17,227 nucleotides of DNA from Robiginitomaculum sp. GTDB lineage: Bacteria > Pseudomonadota > Alphaproteobacteria > Caulobacterales > Maricaulaceae. Shown here one piece after another: positions 7,414-14,311 of the stretch. The notes below the pieces were generated by a model. It had not been told where the DNA came from and did no database searches. It saw only the letters and a list, made by a program, of their open reading frames with translations. The stretch lies in the NCBI GenBank assembly GCA_021647375.1, contig JAKIUV010000062.1, forward strand, positions 1 to 17,227, given 5' to 3'. Numbering within the stretch: the stretch's first letter is position 1; each line of letters begins with the position of its first letter. The translations under genes and the position numbers were made by a program.

Positions 7414-8394
7414 CTAAGCGCCCGGCGTCTCAATCCGGCTGATATCTGTGCGTTTTAGCAAATCATCAAAATAGGCAATCGTGTGCGCCAGCCCCTCGCG
7501 CAGGTTAGTTTTGGGTTCCCAATTTAGATGTTTTTTGGCCAGGCTTATATCTGGTTGACGTTGTTTTGGGTCGTCTGCGGGGAGGTCTTTGAAGATGAGT
7601 TTGGATTTTGTGTTTGTGAGTTCTATCACCGTTTCGGCTAACTCCTTAATGGTGAATTCGCCCGGATTGCCCATATTCATGGGGCCGATGCAATCGTCTT
7701 GTTCCATGAAAGCGAGGAGCGCGACAATCAAATCATCCACATAACAGAACGACCGTGTCTGGCTGCCATCGCCGAAAATCGTAATATCTTCACCCTTGAG
7801 GGCTTGCACAATAAAGTTGGAGACCACCCGCCCGTCATTGGGGTGCATATTGGGGCCGTAAGTATTGAATAGGCGGGCAACGCGAATATCAAGACCGTGC
7901 TGGCGGTGATAATCGAAAAACAAAGTTTCTGCGGCGCGCTTGCCCTCATCATAACAGGCACGCGGGCCGATTGGATTAACATTGCCGTGATAATCTTCGG
8001 TTTGCGGGTGTACGGACGGGTCGCCGTAAACCTCGCTGGTGGATGTTTGCAGGATTTTTGCGCCGAGCCGTTTGGCCAGACCGAGCATATTTATGGCGCC
8101 GTGAACACTGGTTTTCAGGGTCTGGACGGGATCGTGCTGGTAATGGAACGGGCTGGCCGGGCAAGCGAGATTGTAGATCTCGTCCACCTCTATAAACAAC
8201 GGAAATGTTACATCATGGCGGATAAATTCAAAATTGGGGTTATCCATCAGGGGCTTGATATTGTCTTTTTGCCCGCAAAACAGATTATCCACACAAATCA
8301 CGTCCGCTCCGCCGTCCAATAGAGCCTTACACAGATGCGAGCCGAGAAATCCCGCACCGCCCGTCACCAAAATTCGTTTTCTTAAATGTTGCAT
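7414..8394 (-). CDS. uxs: UDP-glucuronate decarboxylase (UDP-xylose synthase)
   Basis: 326 aa short-chain dehydrogenase fold enzyme. It should convert UDP-glucuronate to UDP-xylose and CO2 with bound NAD+ in the cytosol. The nucleotide-binding loop is TGGAGFLGS with G12, G15 and G18. Diagnostic for this group within the epimerase/dehydratase family are YNLACPASPFHYQHDP (74-89), TSTSEVYGDP (117-126) and the catalytic YDEGK (148-152, Y148/K152). I chose ATG 8394 because AAAGAAG lies just upstream; a TTG at 8412 would add six residues without a ribosome site. It is divergent from ugd, which makes its substrate. The alternative, an epimerase or dTDP-glucose dehydratase, is disfavoured by the ACPASP motif. 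Confidence 0.92.
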   Translation of the reverse strand: MQHLRKRILVTGGAGFLGSHLCKALLDGGADVICVDNLFCGQKDNIKPLMDNPNFEFIRHDVTFPLFIEVDEIYNLACPASPFHYQHDPVQTLKTSVHGAINMLGLAKRLGAKILQTSTSEVYGDPSVHPQTEDYHGNVNPIGPRACYDEGKRAAETLFFDYHRQHGLDIRVARLFNTYGPNMHPNDGRVVSNFIVQALKGEDITIFGDGSQTRSFCYVDDLIVALLAFMEQDDCIGPMNMGNPGEFTIKELAETVIELTNTKSKLIFKDLPADDPKQRQPDISLAKKHLNWEPKTNLREGLAHTIAYFDDLLKRTDISRIETPGA

Positions 8395-8415
8395 AGGCTT
8401 CTTTAACGGCAAAAT

Positions 8416-8461
8416 ACCTGCGCGTCATGTGATTTGTGCCTTTAAAATGATGGGCGCAGGT
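8416..8461. promoter_or_regulatory. Nested inverted repeat between divergent uxs and ugd
   Basis: ACCTGCGC (8416-8423) and GCGCAGGT (8454-8461) are exact inverted copies 30 bases apart. Within them TCAT (8425-8428) and ATGA (8447-8450) form a second inverted pair. The structure sits in the 101-bp gap between the two start codons. A shared operator for both genes is the simple idea. No convincing -35/-10 pair could be assigned to either gene. Confidence 0.35.
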
Positions 8462-8495
8462 GTTATCTGCTGAACAAACACAATAAGGAAGTTTT

Positions 8496-9815
8496 ATGCG
8501 CGTTACCATGATAGGCACCGGCTATGTGGGTCTGGTCTCTGGCGTCTGTTTTGCAGACTTTGGCCATGATGTTGTTTGCGTCGATAAAGACCCGGACAAA
8601 ATTGATGTTCTGAACAATGGTGGCGTACCCATATATGAGCCGGGCCTTAAGGAATTGGTCGCCAAGAATGTCCGCGCCGCCCACTTGGCATTCACCACCG
8701 AAACCGAACGCGCGGTCAAGAATGCCGATGCGGTTTTCATAGCGGTCGGCACACCGTCCAGGCGCGGTGATGGACATGCGGATTTATCCTATGTCTATGC
8801 GGCCGCCAAAGAGATTGCAGGCTATATGGGCGGCTATACGGTCATCGTCACCAAGTCCACCGTGCCCGTAGGCACAGGCGACGAGGTCGAAGCGATTATC
8901 TGCAAAGCCCGCCCAGACCTGAAACCCGGTATTGATTTTGATGTAGTCTCCAACCCCGAATTCCTGCGCGAGGGTGCGGCAATATCCGATTTCAAACGCC
9001 CCGACAGGGTAGTGGTTGGTACGGATAGCGAGAAGGCGCGCACCGTCATGCGCAGCCTGTACCGGCCTTTGTTCATTAACGAAACCCCGATCGTGTTTAC
9101 AAATCGGCGCACCTCCGAGCTGATTAAATATGCGGGTAATGCATTCCTCGCCACCAAAATTACCTTCATCAACGAAATGGCCGATCTGTGCGAAAAGGTC
9201 GGGGCGAATGTCCAGGAAGTATCCCGGGGCATCGGGCTGGACGGGCGTATCGGCAAGAAATTCCTGCACGCTGGCCCCGGCTATGGCGGTTCGTGCTTCC
9301 CCAAAGATACGCTCGCCGTCGTCCGCACCGCACAAGAAGCTGGCGCGCCGCTGAAAATCGTCGAGGCCGTGGTCGCAGTCAATGATGCCCGCAAAGCAAA
9401 AATGGCCGATAAAGTCATAGAGGCTGTAGACGGAGACGTAAGCGGCAAAATCATTGCCGTGCTTGGCCTGGCGTTCAAGCCCAATACGGACGATATGCGC
9501 GAAAGCCCAGCCATTGATATTATCCATAAACTCGTGGAGGCTGGTGCCGCTATCCGCGCCTATGACCCCGAAGCCATGGAGGAGGCCAAACACCAACTCC
9601 CGGACATCACATATTGCGCCCATACATATGATTGCATAGACGGCGCAGATGCTCTGGTCATCATCACAGAATGGGATCAATTCCGCGCCCTCGATTTCGA
9701 CCGGGTCAAGTCGCTGATGATTGCGCCCGTCTTGATAGATTTACGCAATATTTACAACCCCATACGCATGGCCGAGCAAGGCTTCACCTATATCAGCGTC
9801 GGGCGGCCACAGTGA
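8496..9815 (+). CDS. ugd: UDP-glucose 6-dehydrogenase
   Basis: 439 aa cytosolic enzyme oxidising UDP-glucose to UDP-glucuronate with two NAD+. The N-terminal Rossmann domain has MIGTGYVGLVSG with G7, G9 and G12, followed by VDKD (29-32). STVPVGT (121-127), NPEFLREG (153-160) and the central helix SELIKYAGNAFLATK (207-221, K211) are all typical. The nucleophilic cysteine is C267 in GPGYGGSCFPKD. The C-terminal UDP-binding domain has GLAFKPNTDDMRESPA. AAGGAAG before the ATG supports the start. Length is normal for the bacterial single-chain enzyme. It should draw on UDP-glucose from GalU and supply uxs. Its stop codon overlaps the start of the next gene. Confidence 0.96.
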   Translation: MRVTMIGTGYVGLVSGVCFADFGHDVVCVDKDPDKIDVLNNGGVPIYEPGLKELVAKNVRAAHLAFTTETERAVKNADAVFIAVGTPSRRGDGHADLSYVYAAAKEIAGYMGGYTVIVTKSTVPVGTGDEVEAIICKARPDLKPGIDFDVVSNPEFLREGAAISDFKRPDRVVVGTDSEKARTVMRSLYRPLFINETPIVFTNRRTSELIKYAGNAFLATKITFINEMADLCEKVGANVQEVSRGIGLDGRIGKKFLHAGPGYGGSCFPKDTLAVVRTAQEAGAPLKIVEAVVAVNDARKAKMADKVIEAVDGDVSGKIIAVLGLAFKPNTDDMRESPAIDIIHKLVEAGAAIRAYDPEAMEEAKHQLPDITYCAHTYDCIDGADALVIITEWDQFRALDFDRVKSLMIAPVLIDLRNIYNPIRMAEQGFTYISVGRPQ

Positions 9816-10150
9816 TAGACAATAGGAGTACAGTCTTATTCGTCTATGGCACATTAGCCCCGGGCGAAGAAAATGCCCATATCATGGACGGCATGGAGGG
9901 CACATGGCGCAAAGCCTCCGTGCGCGGCACACGCTATGACACAGGCTGGGGCACCGCCAAAAAACACCCCGGCTTCATCCCCGACGAAAACGGCGACACA
10001 ATAAACGGCCAAATCTTCACCTCAAAAGACCTCCCAAACCACTGGGCGCGCCTAGATAAATTCGAAGGCAAAGACTACAAACGCATCCCCATAAAAGCCA
10101 CACTGCAAAACGGCGAAACAATCGAAGCGCAGATTTATAGGGCGGTTTGA
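9812..10150 (+). CDS. Gamma-glutamylcyclotransferase (AIG2/GGACT-like) family protein
   Basis: 112 aa from the GTG at 9812, which overlaps the ugd stop as GTGA. No in-frame ATG is available before the conserved fold, so GTG with translational coupling is the best start. VLFVYGTLAPGEENA near the N-terminus is the signature substrate loop of the family. LDKFEGKDYKRI near the middle to C-terminal part carries the acidic residue used as general base in active members. The C-terminus, AQIYRAV, is also typical. The fold acts on gamma-glutamyl-amines or peptides, forming 5-oxoproline, but many bacterial members have unknown substrates. Coupling to ugd is positional and does not establish a role in sugar metabolism. 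Confidence 0.85.
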   Translation: MIDNRSTVLFVYGTLAPGEENAHIMDGMEGTWRKASVRGTRYDTGWGTAKKHPGFIPDENGDTINGQIFTSKDLPNHWARLDKFEGKDYKRIPIKATLQNGETIEAQIYRAV

Positions 10151-10267
10151 GCGGTGAAAAACGCGCCACGAAAGGCTGATTTAGTCGTACAGTATTTTTT
10201 GGCTGCTTTGGGGGCAGGAGCAGAAGTTAAAAACTAGTAACGGCGATCAAATAACATAAAACAGTTC

Positions 10268-10302
10268 TTGTATTGTTCCTTTGATCTTGTATATTCCATT
10301 TA
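10268..10302 (+). promoter_or_regulatory. Candidate leaderless promoter of the DNA methyltransferase operon
   Basis: TTGTAT (10268-10273) and TATATT (10290-10295) are separated by 16 bases. The -10 ends seven bases before the ATG at 10303. No Shine-Dalgarno sequence precedes either that ATG or the in-frame ATG at 10315. The message would start at about the first codon. The area is AT-rich, which lowers the weight of the match. Confidence 0.4.
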
Positions 10303-11460
10303 ATGGTAAAAAATATGACATATACTTTTTATGAATTTTTCGCAGGCGGCGGCATGGCGCGCGCTGGGCTGGGGGCAAAATGGAAATGCCTTTTAGCCAA
10401 TGACTTTGATAGAAAGAAATCTATAACTTATAAAAACAACTGGGGTGCTTCCGAGTTTGTTTTGGATGACATTCGCAATATTTCACTTGACGATATGCAG
10501 GATGAAGTGAATCTTGTTTGGGGTTCTTTTCCATGCCAAGATTTATCACTAGCAGGTGGCGGCGCAGGGTTGCGTGGCGATCGCTCGGGTACATTTTGGC
10601 CATTTATTAGTCACATGCGAGAATTAAAACAAGCAGGGCGCGCCCCTGCAATAATTGCTTTGGAAAATGTTCTCGGAACGTTAACTTCGCATAAGGGCAA
10701 AGACTTCACAGCCATTTGTAATGCTTTATCCGATTTGGGATATTATTTTGGAGCAATTGTTGTTGATGCCGCAATGTTTTTACCGCAATCTAGGCCGCGA
10801 CTTTTTATCATTGCATTACGCGCTGATATAAAACAGCCTGAAATATGCAAGGGTGGACCCGTTAAACCATGGCACACTAAAGGTCTGCTAAATGCCTATA
10901 ACCGCTTACCGCAAAACCTTACAAACAATTGGTTGTGGTGGAATATGCCTATACCAAAAAGGCGTAAGAAAAACTTCATAGACATTATTGAAAAGCAGCC
11001 CGATAGCGTGAGGTGGCATACCAAGGTTGAGACGACAGCACTGTTATCAATGATGAGTGAGGTGAACTTGGCTAAAGTTGAGACAGCTAAAGCTGCTGGT
11101 ATTCCAATGGTGGGCGGGATTTACAAACGCACAAGATATGAGCACGGAATTAAAGTGCAAAGAGCAGAAATTCGCTTTGACCATGTTGCGGGTTGCCTAC
11201 GAACGCCTGCAGGCGGATCATCTCGGCAACTGATTATGTATATTAACGGAAGTAAAATCAAGTCAAGGTTGATTTCATCGCGTGAAACAGCACGTCTTAT
11301 GGGGCTAAAGGATAGCTACAAATTACCGCAAGCGTATAATGAGGCCTACCATTTGATAGGGGACGGGGTCGCTGTTCCCGTTGTTCGTTATTTGTCGCAC
11401 AATATATTTGAGCCTATCTTTGCGAAACAATTCGCTACTCCCGAAAGGATACTGGCATGA
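10303..11460 (+). CDS. C5-cytosine-specific DNA methyltransferase
   Basis: 385 aa, transferring a methyl group from S-adenosylmethionine to cytosine C5 in a specific DNA sequence. The family motifs are in standard order. Motif I is EFFAGGGMARAGLG (11-24), with GGG where many members have GxG. Motif IV is FPCQDLSLAG (76-85) with catalytic C78. Motif VI is ENV (121-123), and motif VIII is QSRPRLFI (162-169). A target-recognition region spans about 180-290. Motif IX is RFDHVAGCLRTPAGGSSRQ (291-309) and motif X is GDGVAVPVV (353-361). The first ATG is used; ATG 10315 would remove four residues. The stop overlaps the nuclease-like gene as ATGA, as expected of a restriction-modification pair. It is clearly AT-richer than ugd or glmM, consistent with transfer. 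The recognition sequence cannot be read from the protein. Confidence 0.93.
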   Translation: MVKNMTYTFYEFFAGGGMARAGLGAKWKCLLANDFDRKKSITYKNNWGASEFVLDDIRNISLDDMQDEVNLVWGSFPCQDLSLAGGGAGLRGDRSGTFWPFISHMRELKQAGRAPAIIALENVLGTLTSHKGKDFTAICNALSDLGYYFGAIVVDAAMFLPQSRPRLFIIALRADIKQPEICKGGPVKPWHTKGLLNAYNRLPQNLTNNWLWWNMPIPKRRKKNFIDIIEKQPDSVRWHTKVETTALLSMMSEVNLAKVETAKAAGIPMVGGIYKRTRYEHGIKVQRAEIRFDHVAGCLRTPAGGSSRQLIMYINGSKIKSRLISSRETARLMGLKDSYKLPQAYNEAYHLIGDGVAVPVVRYLSHNIFEPIFAKQFATPERILA

Positions 11461-12317
11461 CAGACGAGCTTCCATGCGAACGTTTGCAGGGCCTCAAAGA
11501 AGATGTGGTAAATTACGCGGATGAACTCAAAACTAAGGCTCACCAAATAGGGTCTCATGGATTGTCAGAGCAAGAATTTTATGAAAGCGGTATTTTCGAG
11601 GGAGCCATCCAACGAATTCGCGGTCAACTTTCAGCCTCTATGGGAAAGAAAAAAGAATTTGTGGCTTTTGCCCTCAATCATATGCTTGATGGAAAGTTCA
11701 TTCAAGAATGGGAAGAGGCTGGAAATGCGAATAGACATGATTATTCAGTAACATTAAATAGCGGACGCATTGCAGCGATTGAACTAAAAGGCTGCCTTGA
11801 TGGTAATAATACAAATATTTCAGTTAGGCCGCCTCATGCGGATGAATTTATTCTATGGAGCGTTTGCCAAAATAAAGCGGCTGACCCACGGCACAATCTC
11901 TGGTCGGGAATTCATGTACGAATTTCGGCTGATATTGTATCTGATAGCAAGCGAATAGACGGACTTATAGTTTGGGATTACCTTTGCAACACTGCCGCTA
12001 GGAGGTGCCCGAAGATTGAAAGTGCGCCCTCGCGCATAACAGAGTTAGGCCCTTATCAGCTACCCCCGCCATGCATCTACACATTTCCTGCAACGATACC
12101 AAGTCCACGAAACAACCCTAAACCTCCCGCCCGACAATTGCAGGATGTTGAAATCCTTCGGGCGTTTCATTGCTGTTTCATGGGAAATGATGACGAAGTA
12201 AATCACGTTGAAATTGAAGCGGCAATGAAAGGTGTTGAGGTGGTGAGACAAACTACAATTACCAGAAATTCTAAAGTTCGAAGGCAATCAGCCTATAGCG
12301 CCATAAAACGCTCATGA
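11457..12317 (+). CDS. Probable type II restriction endonuclease partner, PD-(D/E)XK type
   Basis: 286 aa. The gene starts inside the methyltransferase stop codon (ATGA), so the two are co-transcribed and coupled. I do not recognise a characterised enzyme. Residues 93-111 read RHDYSVTL, then AAIELKG. D95, E109 and K111 have the spacing of a PD-(D/E)XK catalytic core. GCLDGNNTNIS (112-122), FILWSVCQN (131-139), HNLWSG (146-151) and IDGLIVWD (167-174) look like a conserved scaffold around it. Residues 41-60 (FYESGIFEGAIQRIRGQLSA) are probably helical. Cysteines cluster at 113, 137, 177, 184, 206, 239 and 240 with no clear zinc-finger spacing. The C-terminus is basic. Cleavage activity is inferred from motif plus context. 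A non-nuclease accessory protein is the alternative. Confidence 0.65.
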   Translation: MTDELPCERLQGLKEDVVNYADELKTKAHQIGSHGLSEQEFYESGIFEGAIQRIRGQLSASMGKKKEFVAFALNHMLDGKFIQEWEEAGNANRHDYSVTLNSGRIAAIELKGCLDGNNTNISVRPPHADEFILWSVCQNKAADPRHNLWSGIHVRISADIVSDSKRIDGLIVWDYLCNTAARRCPKIESAPSRITELGPYQLPPPCIYTFPATIPSPRNNPKPPARQLQDVEILRAFHCCFMGNDDEVNHVEIEAAMKGVEVVRQTTITRNSKVRRQSAYSAIKRS

Positions 12318-12705
12318 TACCAGTGAATTTATAAGTAGCTACCTAACGTCTCCTTTTGAGGATTTAGGAGCCAACAGCATTTTCGCCCAATCACGGCAGG
12401 CGGGCGGTTTTGCTTTTAGGATATTTCGCTTTTAATTGCTTGCACGCCACCACACTCCGCTTTTATCCTTTAGGGCATACCGACGTTTATGCCCGTAAGG
12501 GTAAAAGTCGGTATCCAGTTTTTTCAATAATGTGTGGGCTTTGCCCACTCTTTATACGCTGGTTCCCGTGTCGAGGCACGGGATGTGTGGGGTTGGGGAA
12601 ACTAGGTGAACGCGATTAATAGCAAAACACTCCAGTTCTGATATGAGATAGTGTATCACAAAACAGCCGCTCAAAACCAAGACACCAGTTTCGTGACAAC
12701 ACCCC
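12318..12705. other. Gene-free stretch after the restriction-modification pair
   Basis: About 390 bases with no convincing coding sequence: short open frames here lack ribosome sites and recognisable protein character. The first 150 bases are unremarkable apart from a weak CTCCT/AGGAG hairpin near 12350-12371. The middle holds the hairpin repeat cluster described separately. The last 120 bases before the glmM stop show no clear terminator for either the nuclease gene or glmM. Confidence 0.6.
12477..12583. repeat. Cluster of three hairpins, REP-like intergenic repeat
   Basis: Hairpin 1 has outer arms ATACCGAC (12477-12484) and GTCGGTAT (12507-12514), with inner TTTA/TAAA and CCC/GGG pairs. 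Hairpin 2 is GTGGGC (12534-12539), TTT, GCCCAC (12543-12548). Hairpin 3 is TCCCGTG (12564-12570) and CACGGGA (12577-12583). The pattern of a palindrome followed by TCCAG and then a CCCGTG...CACGGG palindrome is the style of dispersed intergenic repeats in many proteobacterial genomes. Only one copy is in this window, so repetition is inferred. Confidence 0.5.
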
Positions 12706-14055
12706 CTAAATCGAATTTTCTATAAAGCCGGCTAGGTTGTTTGTTATGTTGTTTACCAGGGCGCTGTCGTCGCCTTCTACCATTACGCGGATTAGGGGTT
12801 CTGTGCCTGAGGCGCGTACCAATATGCGGCCAGCGTCGCCTAGGTCGTTTTGTGCGTCTTTTATGGCTGATTGTACGCTTGAGAACTCCAGCGGGTTTTG
12901 GCCGTTATGGCGGACATTTTTGAGAATTTGCGGCACGGGGTCGAACAGGTCCAGGACTTCACTGGCAGGTTTATCTTTGCGGATAATTTCGGCCAGGACC
13001 TGTAGAGCCGCGATGAGGCCATCGCCTGTTGTGGCGAAGTCGGTCATCAGTAAATGCCCCGACTGCTCGCCGCCGACATTATAACCGTCATTACGCATAC
13101 GCGCCGCCACATGACGGTCGCCGACATTGGTGCGGATGAGGTCCAAATCTTCACCCTGCAAATAGCGCTCCAGCCCGAGATTGGACATGACGGTGGCAAC
13201 AATACCGGGCTTGGACAAGCGCATGGTCTGTTTCCAGCCATAAGCCATAAGAGCGAGCAATTGGTCGCCGTCGATTATTTTGCCTTTTTCGTCGCACATA
13301 ATCAGGCGGTCTGCATCCCCGTCCAGGGCTATGCCCACATCGGCATTGTTCTCTAGCACTGCGGCTGACAGGGCTTCGGTACAGGTGGAGCCGCAATCTT
13401 TGTTAATATTGGTGCCGTCCGGACTAACGCCGATGGCGATGATTTCCTTGGCCCCCAATTCCCACAGAGTTTGCGGCGCGATTTTATAAGCGGCACCATT
13501 GGCGCAGTCGATGACAATGCGCAGGCCGCTCAGATCTATGCGGCGCGGAAAGGTGGCTTTGACGATTTCAATATAGCGGGCCTGGCCAAGATTATAGCGT
13601 TTGGCCCGGCCTAATTTCTCGCCCCGTGTGAGGCCTTCGCCAAAATCCTCGTGCATCATTTTTTCAATTTCGGCCTCGGCTTCATCGCTGAGTTTTTGTC
13701 CGTTGGGGCCAAATAATTTCAGACCATTATCATAGAATTTATTGTGCGAAGCCGTAATCATCACCCCAAGGTCAGCGCGCAGTGACCTCGTCATAGCCGC
13801 GACGGCTGGCGTCGGCATGGGGCCAAATAGCTGCACATCCATACCAACCGACGTAAACCCGGCCACCAGAGCAGGCTCGATCATATAGCCGGATAGCCGC
13901 GTGTCTTTTCCGATAACCACAGAATGGCGCCGCCCGTTTTCGCGCAAAAAATACCGCCCCGCCGCCATACCGAGCTTTAGCACATTTTGCGGTGCCATCC
14001 GGTCATGATTAGCCAGCCCGCGAATGCCGTCGGTCCCAAAAAATTTCTTCGCCAT
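12706..14055 (-). CDS. glmM: Phosphoglucosamine mutase
   Basis: 449 aa. It converts glucosamine-6-P to glucosamine-1-P in the cytosol, the step between GlmS and GlmU on the way to UDP-GlcNAc for peptidoglycan and lipopolysaccharide. The N-terminus KKFFGTDGIRG is diagnostic. The active-site serine S103 is in MITASHNKFYDNG. The metal loop is DGDADR (245-250), the amino-sugar loop GGEQSGH (328-334) and the phosphate loop RASGTEP (414-420). The ATG at 14055 follows AGGGGG by six bases and matches the usual GlmM start; a TTG at 14070 would add five residues. Length is normal. It is transcribed away from glmS across a 256-bp shared control region. Activation normally needs serine phosphorylation. 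Confidence 0.97.
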   Translation of the reverse strand: MAKKFFGTDGIRGLANHDRMAPQNVLKLGMAAGRYFLRENGRRHSVVIGKDTRLSGYMIEPALVAGFTSVGMDVQLFGPMPTPAVAAMTRSLRADLGVMITASHNKFYDNGLKLFGPNGQKLSDEAEAEIEKMMHEDFGEGLTRGEKLGRAKRYNLGQARYIEIVKATFPRRIDLSGLRIVIDCANGAAYKIAPQTLWELGAKEIIAIGVSPDGTNINKDCGSTCTEALSAAVLENNADVGIALDGDADRLIMCDEKGKIIDGDQLLALMAYGWKQTMRLSKPGIVATVMSNLGLERYLQGEDLDLIRTNVGDRHVAARMRNDGYNVGGEQSGHLLMTDFATTGDGLIAALQVLAEIIRKDKPASEVLDLFDPVPQILKNVRHNGQNPLEFSSVQSAIKDAQNDLGDAGRILVRASGTEPLIRVMVEGDDSALVNNITNNLAGFIENSI

Positions 14056-14178
14056 CAAAATCCCCCTCAAAAGGTGTTACCACATCTTCACCAATGAATA
14101 TTGTCACCTTGGGGCGGAAGGTTAATACAATAATCCAATGCTACATCCCAATATATACAGGGATTTTCTAATATTATC

Positions 14179-14194
14179 CGTGATATATATCACA
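14179..14194. promoter_or_regulatory. CRP/FNR-type palindrome between glmM and glmS
   Basis: CGTGA-TATATA-TCACA matches the CRP pattern TGTGA-N6-TCACA at nine of ten positions. It contains the perfect 14-bp palindrome GTGATATATATCAC (14180-14193). It also resembles the FNR pattern TTGAT-N4-ATCAA apart from the outermost pair. It lies near the middle of the divergent gap, about 131 bp from the glmM start and 125 bp from the glmS start. Which Crp-Fnr family protein binds cannot be decided from sequence. Confidence 0.55.
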
Positions 14195-14196
14195 TC

Positions 14197-14221
14197 TTTT
14201 GACAAAGAGTCAAAATATAGC
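14197..14221 (+). promoter_or_regulatory. Candidate glmS promoter with inverted repeat over its core
   Basis: TATAGC (14216-14221) could serve as a -10, giving a start near 14228. The CRP/FNR-type palindrome would then be centred at -41.5, the classic class II activator position replacing a -35. Just upstream of the -10 is a perfect 7-bp inverted repeat, TTTTGAC (14197-14203) and GTCAAAA (14209-14215), where a repressor would occlude polymerase. The TTGACA inside this repeat has no -10 at normal spacing. The leader to the glmS ATG would be about 84 bases. Confidence 0.4.
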
Positions 14222-14273
14222 TGTGCGACATACTGTATTAGCACTAGAAATGCATTGTTTATTCCAGTATTTA

Positions 14274-14285
14274 GCCCTATAGGGC
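14274..14285. promoter_or_regulatory. Perfect 12-bp palindrome in the glmS leader
   Basis: GCCCTATAGGGC is its own reverse complement and ends 26 bases before the glmS ATG. It could be an operator, or a short hairpin in the leader just upstream of the ribosome site AGAGGG. It does not resemble the large glmS ribozyme, for which I see no conserved core here. Confidence 0.3.
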
Positions 14286-14311
14286 GCAAATCAATAAAAG
14301 AGGGCAAAATT

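Noticed and set aside
8784..9680. 298-codon open frame antisense to ugd
   Set aside because: Long only because the GC-rich ugd codons lack stops in that frame; ugd has all catalytic motifs, and the antisense product resembles nothing.
10154..10237. 27-codon GTG-started frame between the cyclotransferase-like gene and the methyltransferase
   Set aside because: Too short, no ribosome site and no recognisable match; it might be a remnant of a lost gene end but nothing supports it.
12339..12371. ACCTAAC followed by a CTCCT/AGGAG hairpin, considered as an integron attC site
   Set aside because: No matching GTTRRRY core is found at the right distance and there is no cassette array or integrase.
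12410..12619. 69-codon open frame in the gap after the nuclease gene
   Set aside because: It runs through the hairpin repeats, has no ribosome site and an implausible composition.
14056..14311. Possible glmS ribozyme or riboswitch in the glmS leader
   Set aside because: No conserved glmS ribozyme core or double pseudoknot is visible, and the leader inferred from the candidate promoter is only about 84 bases.
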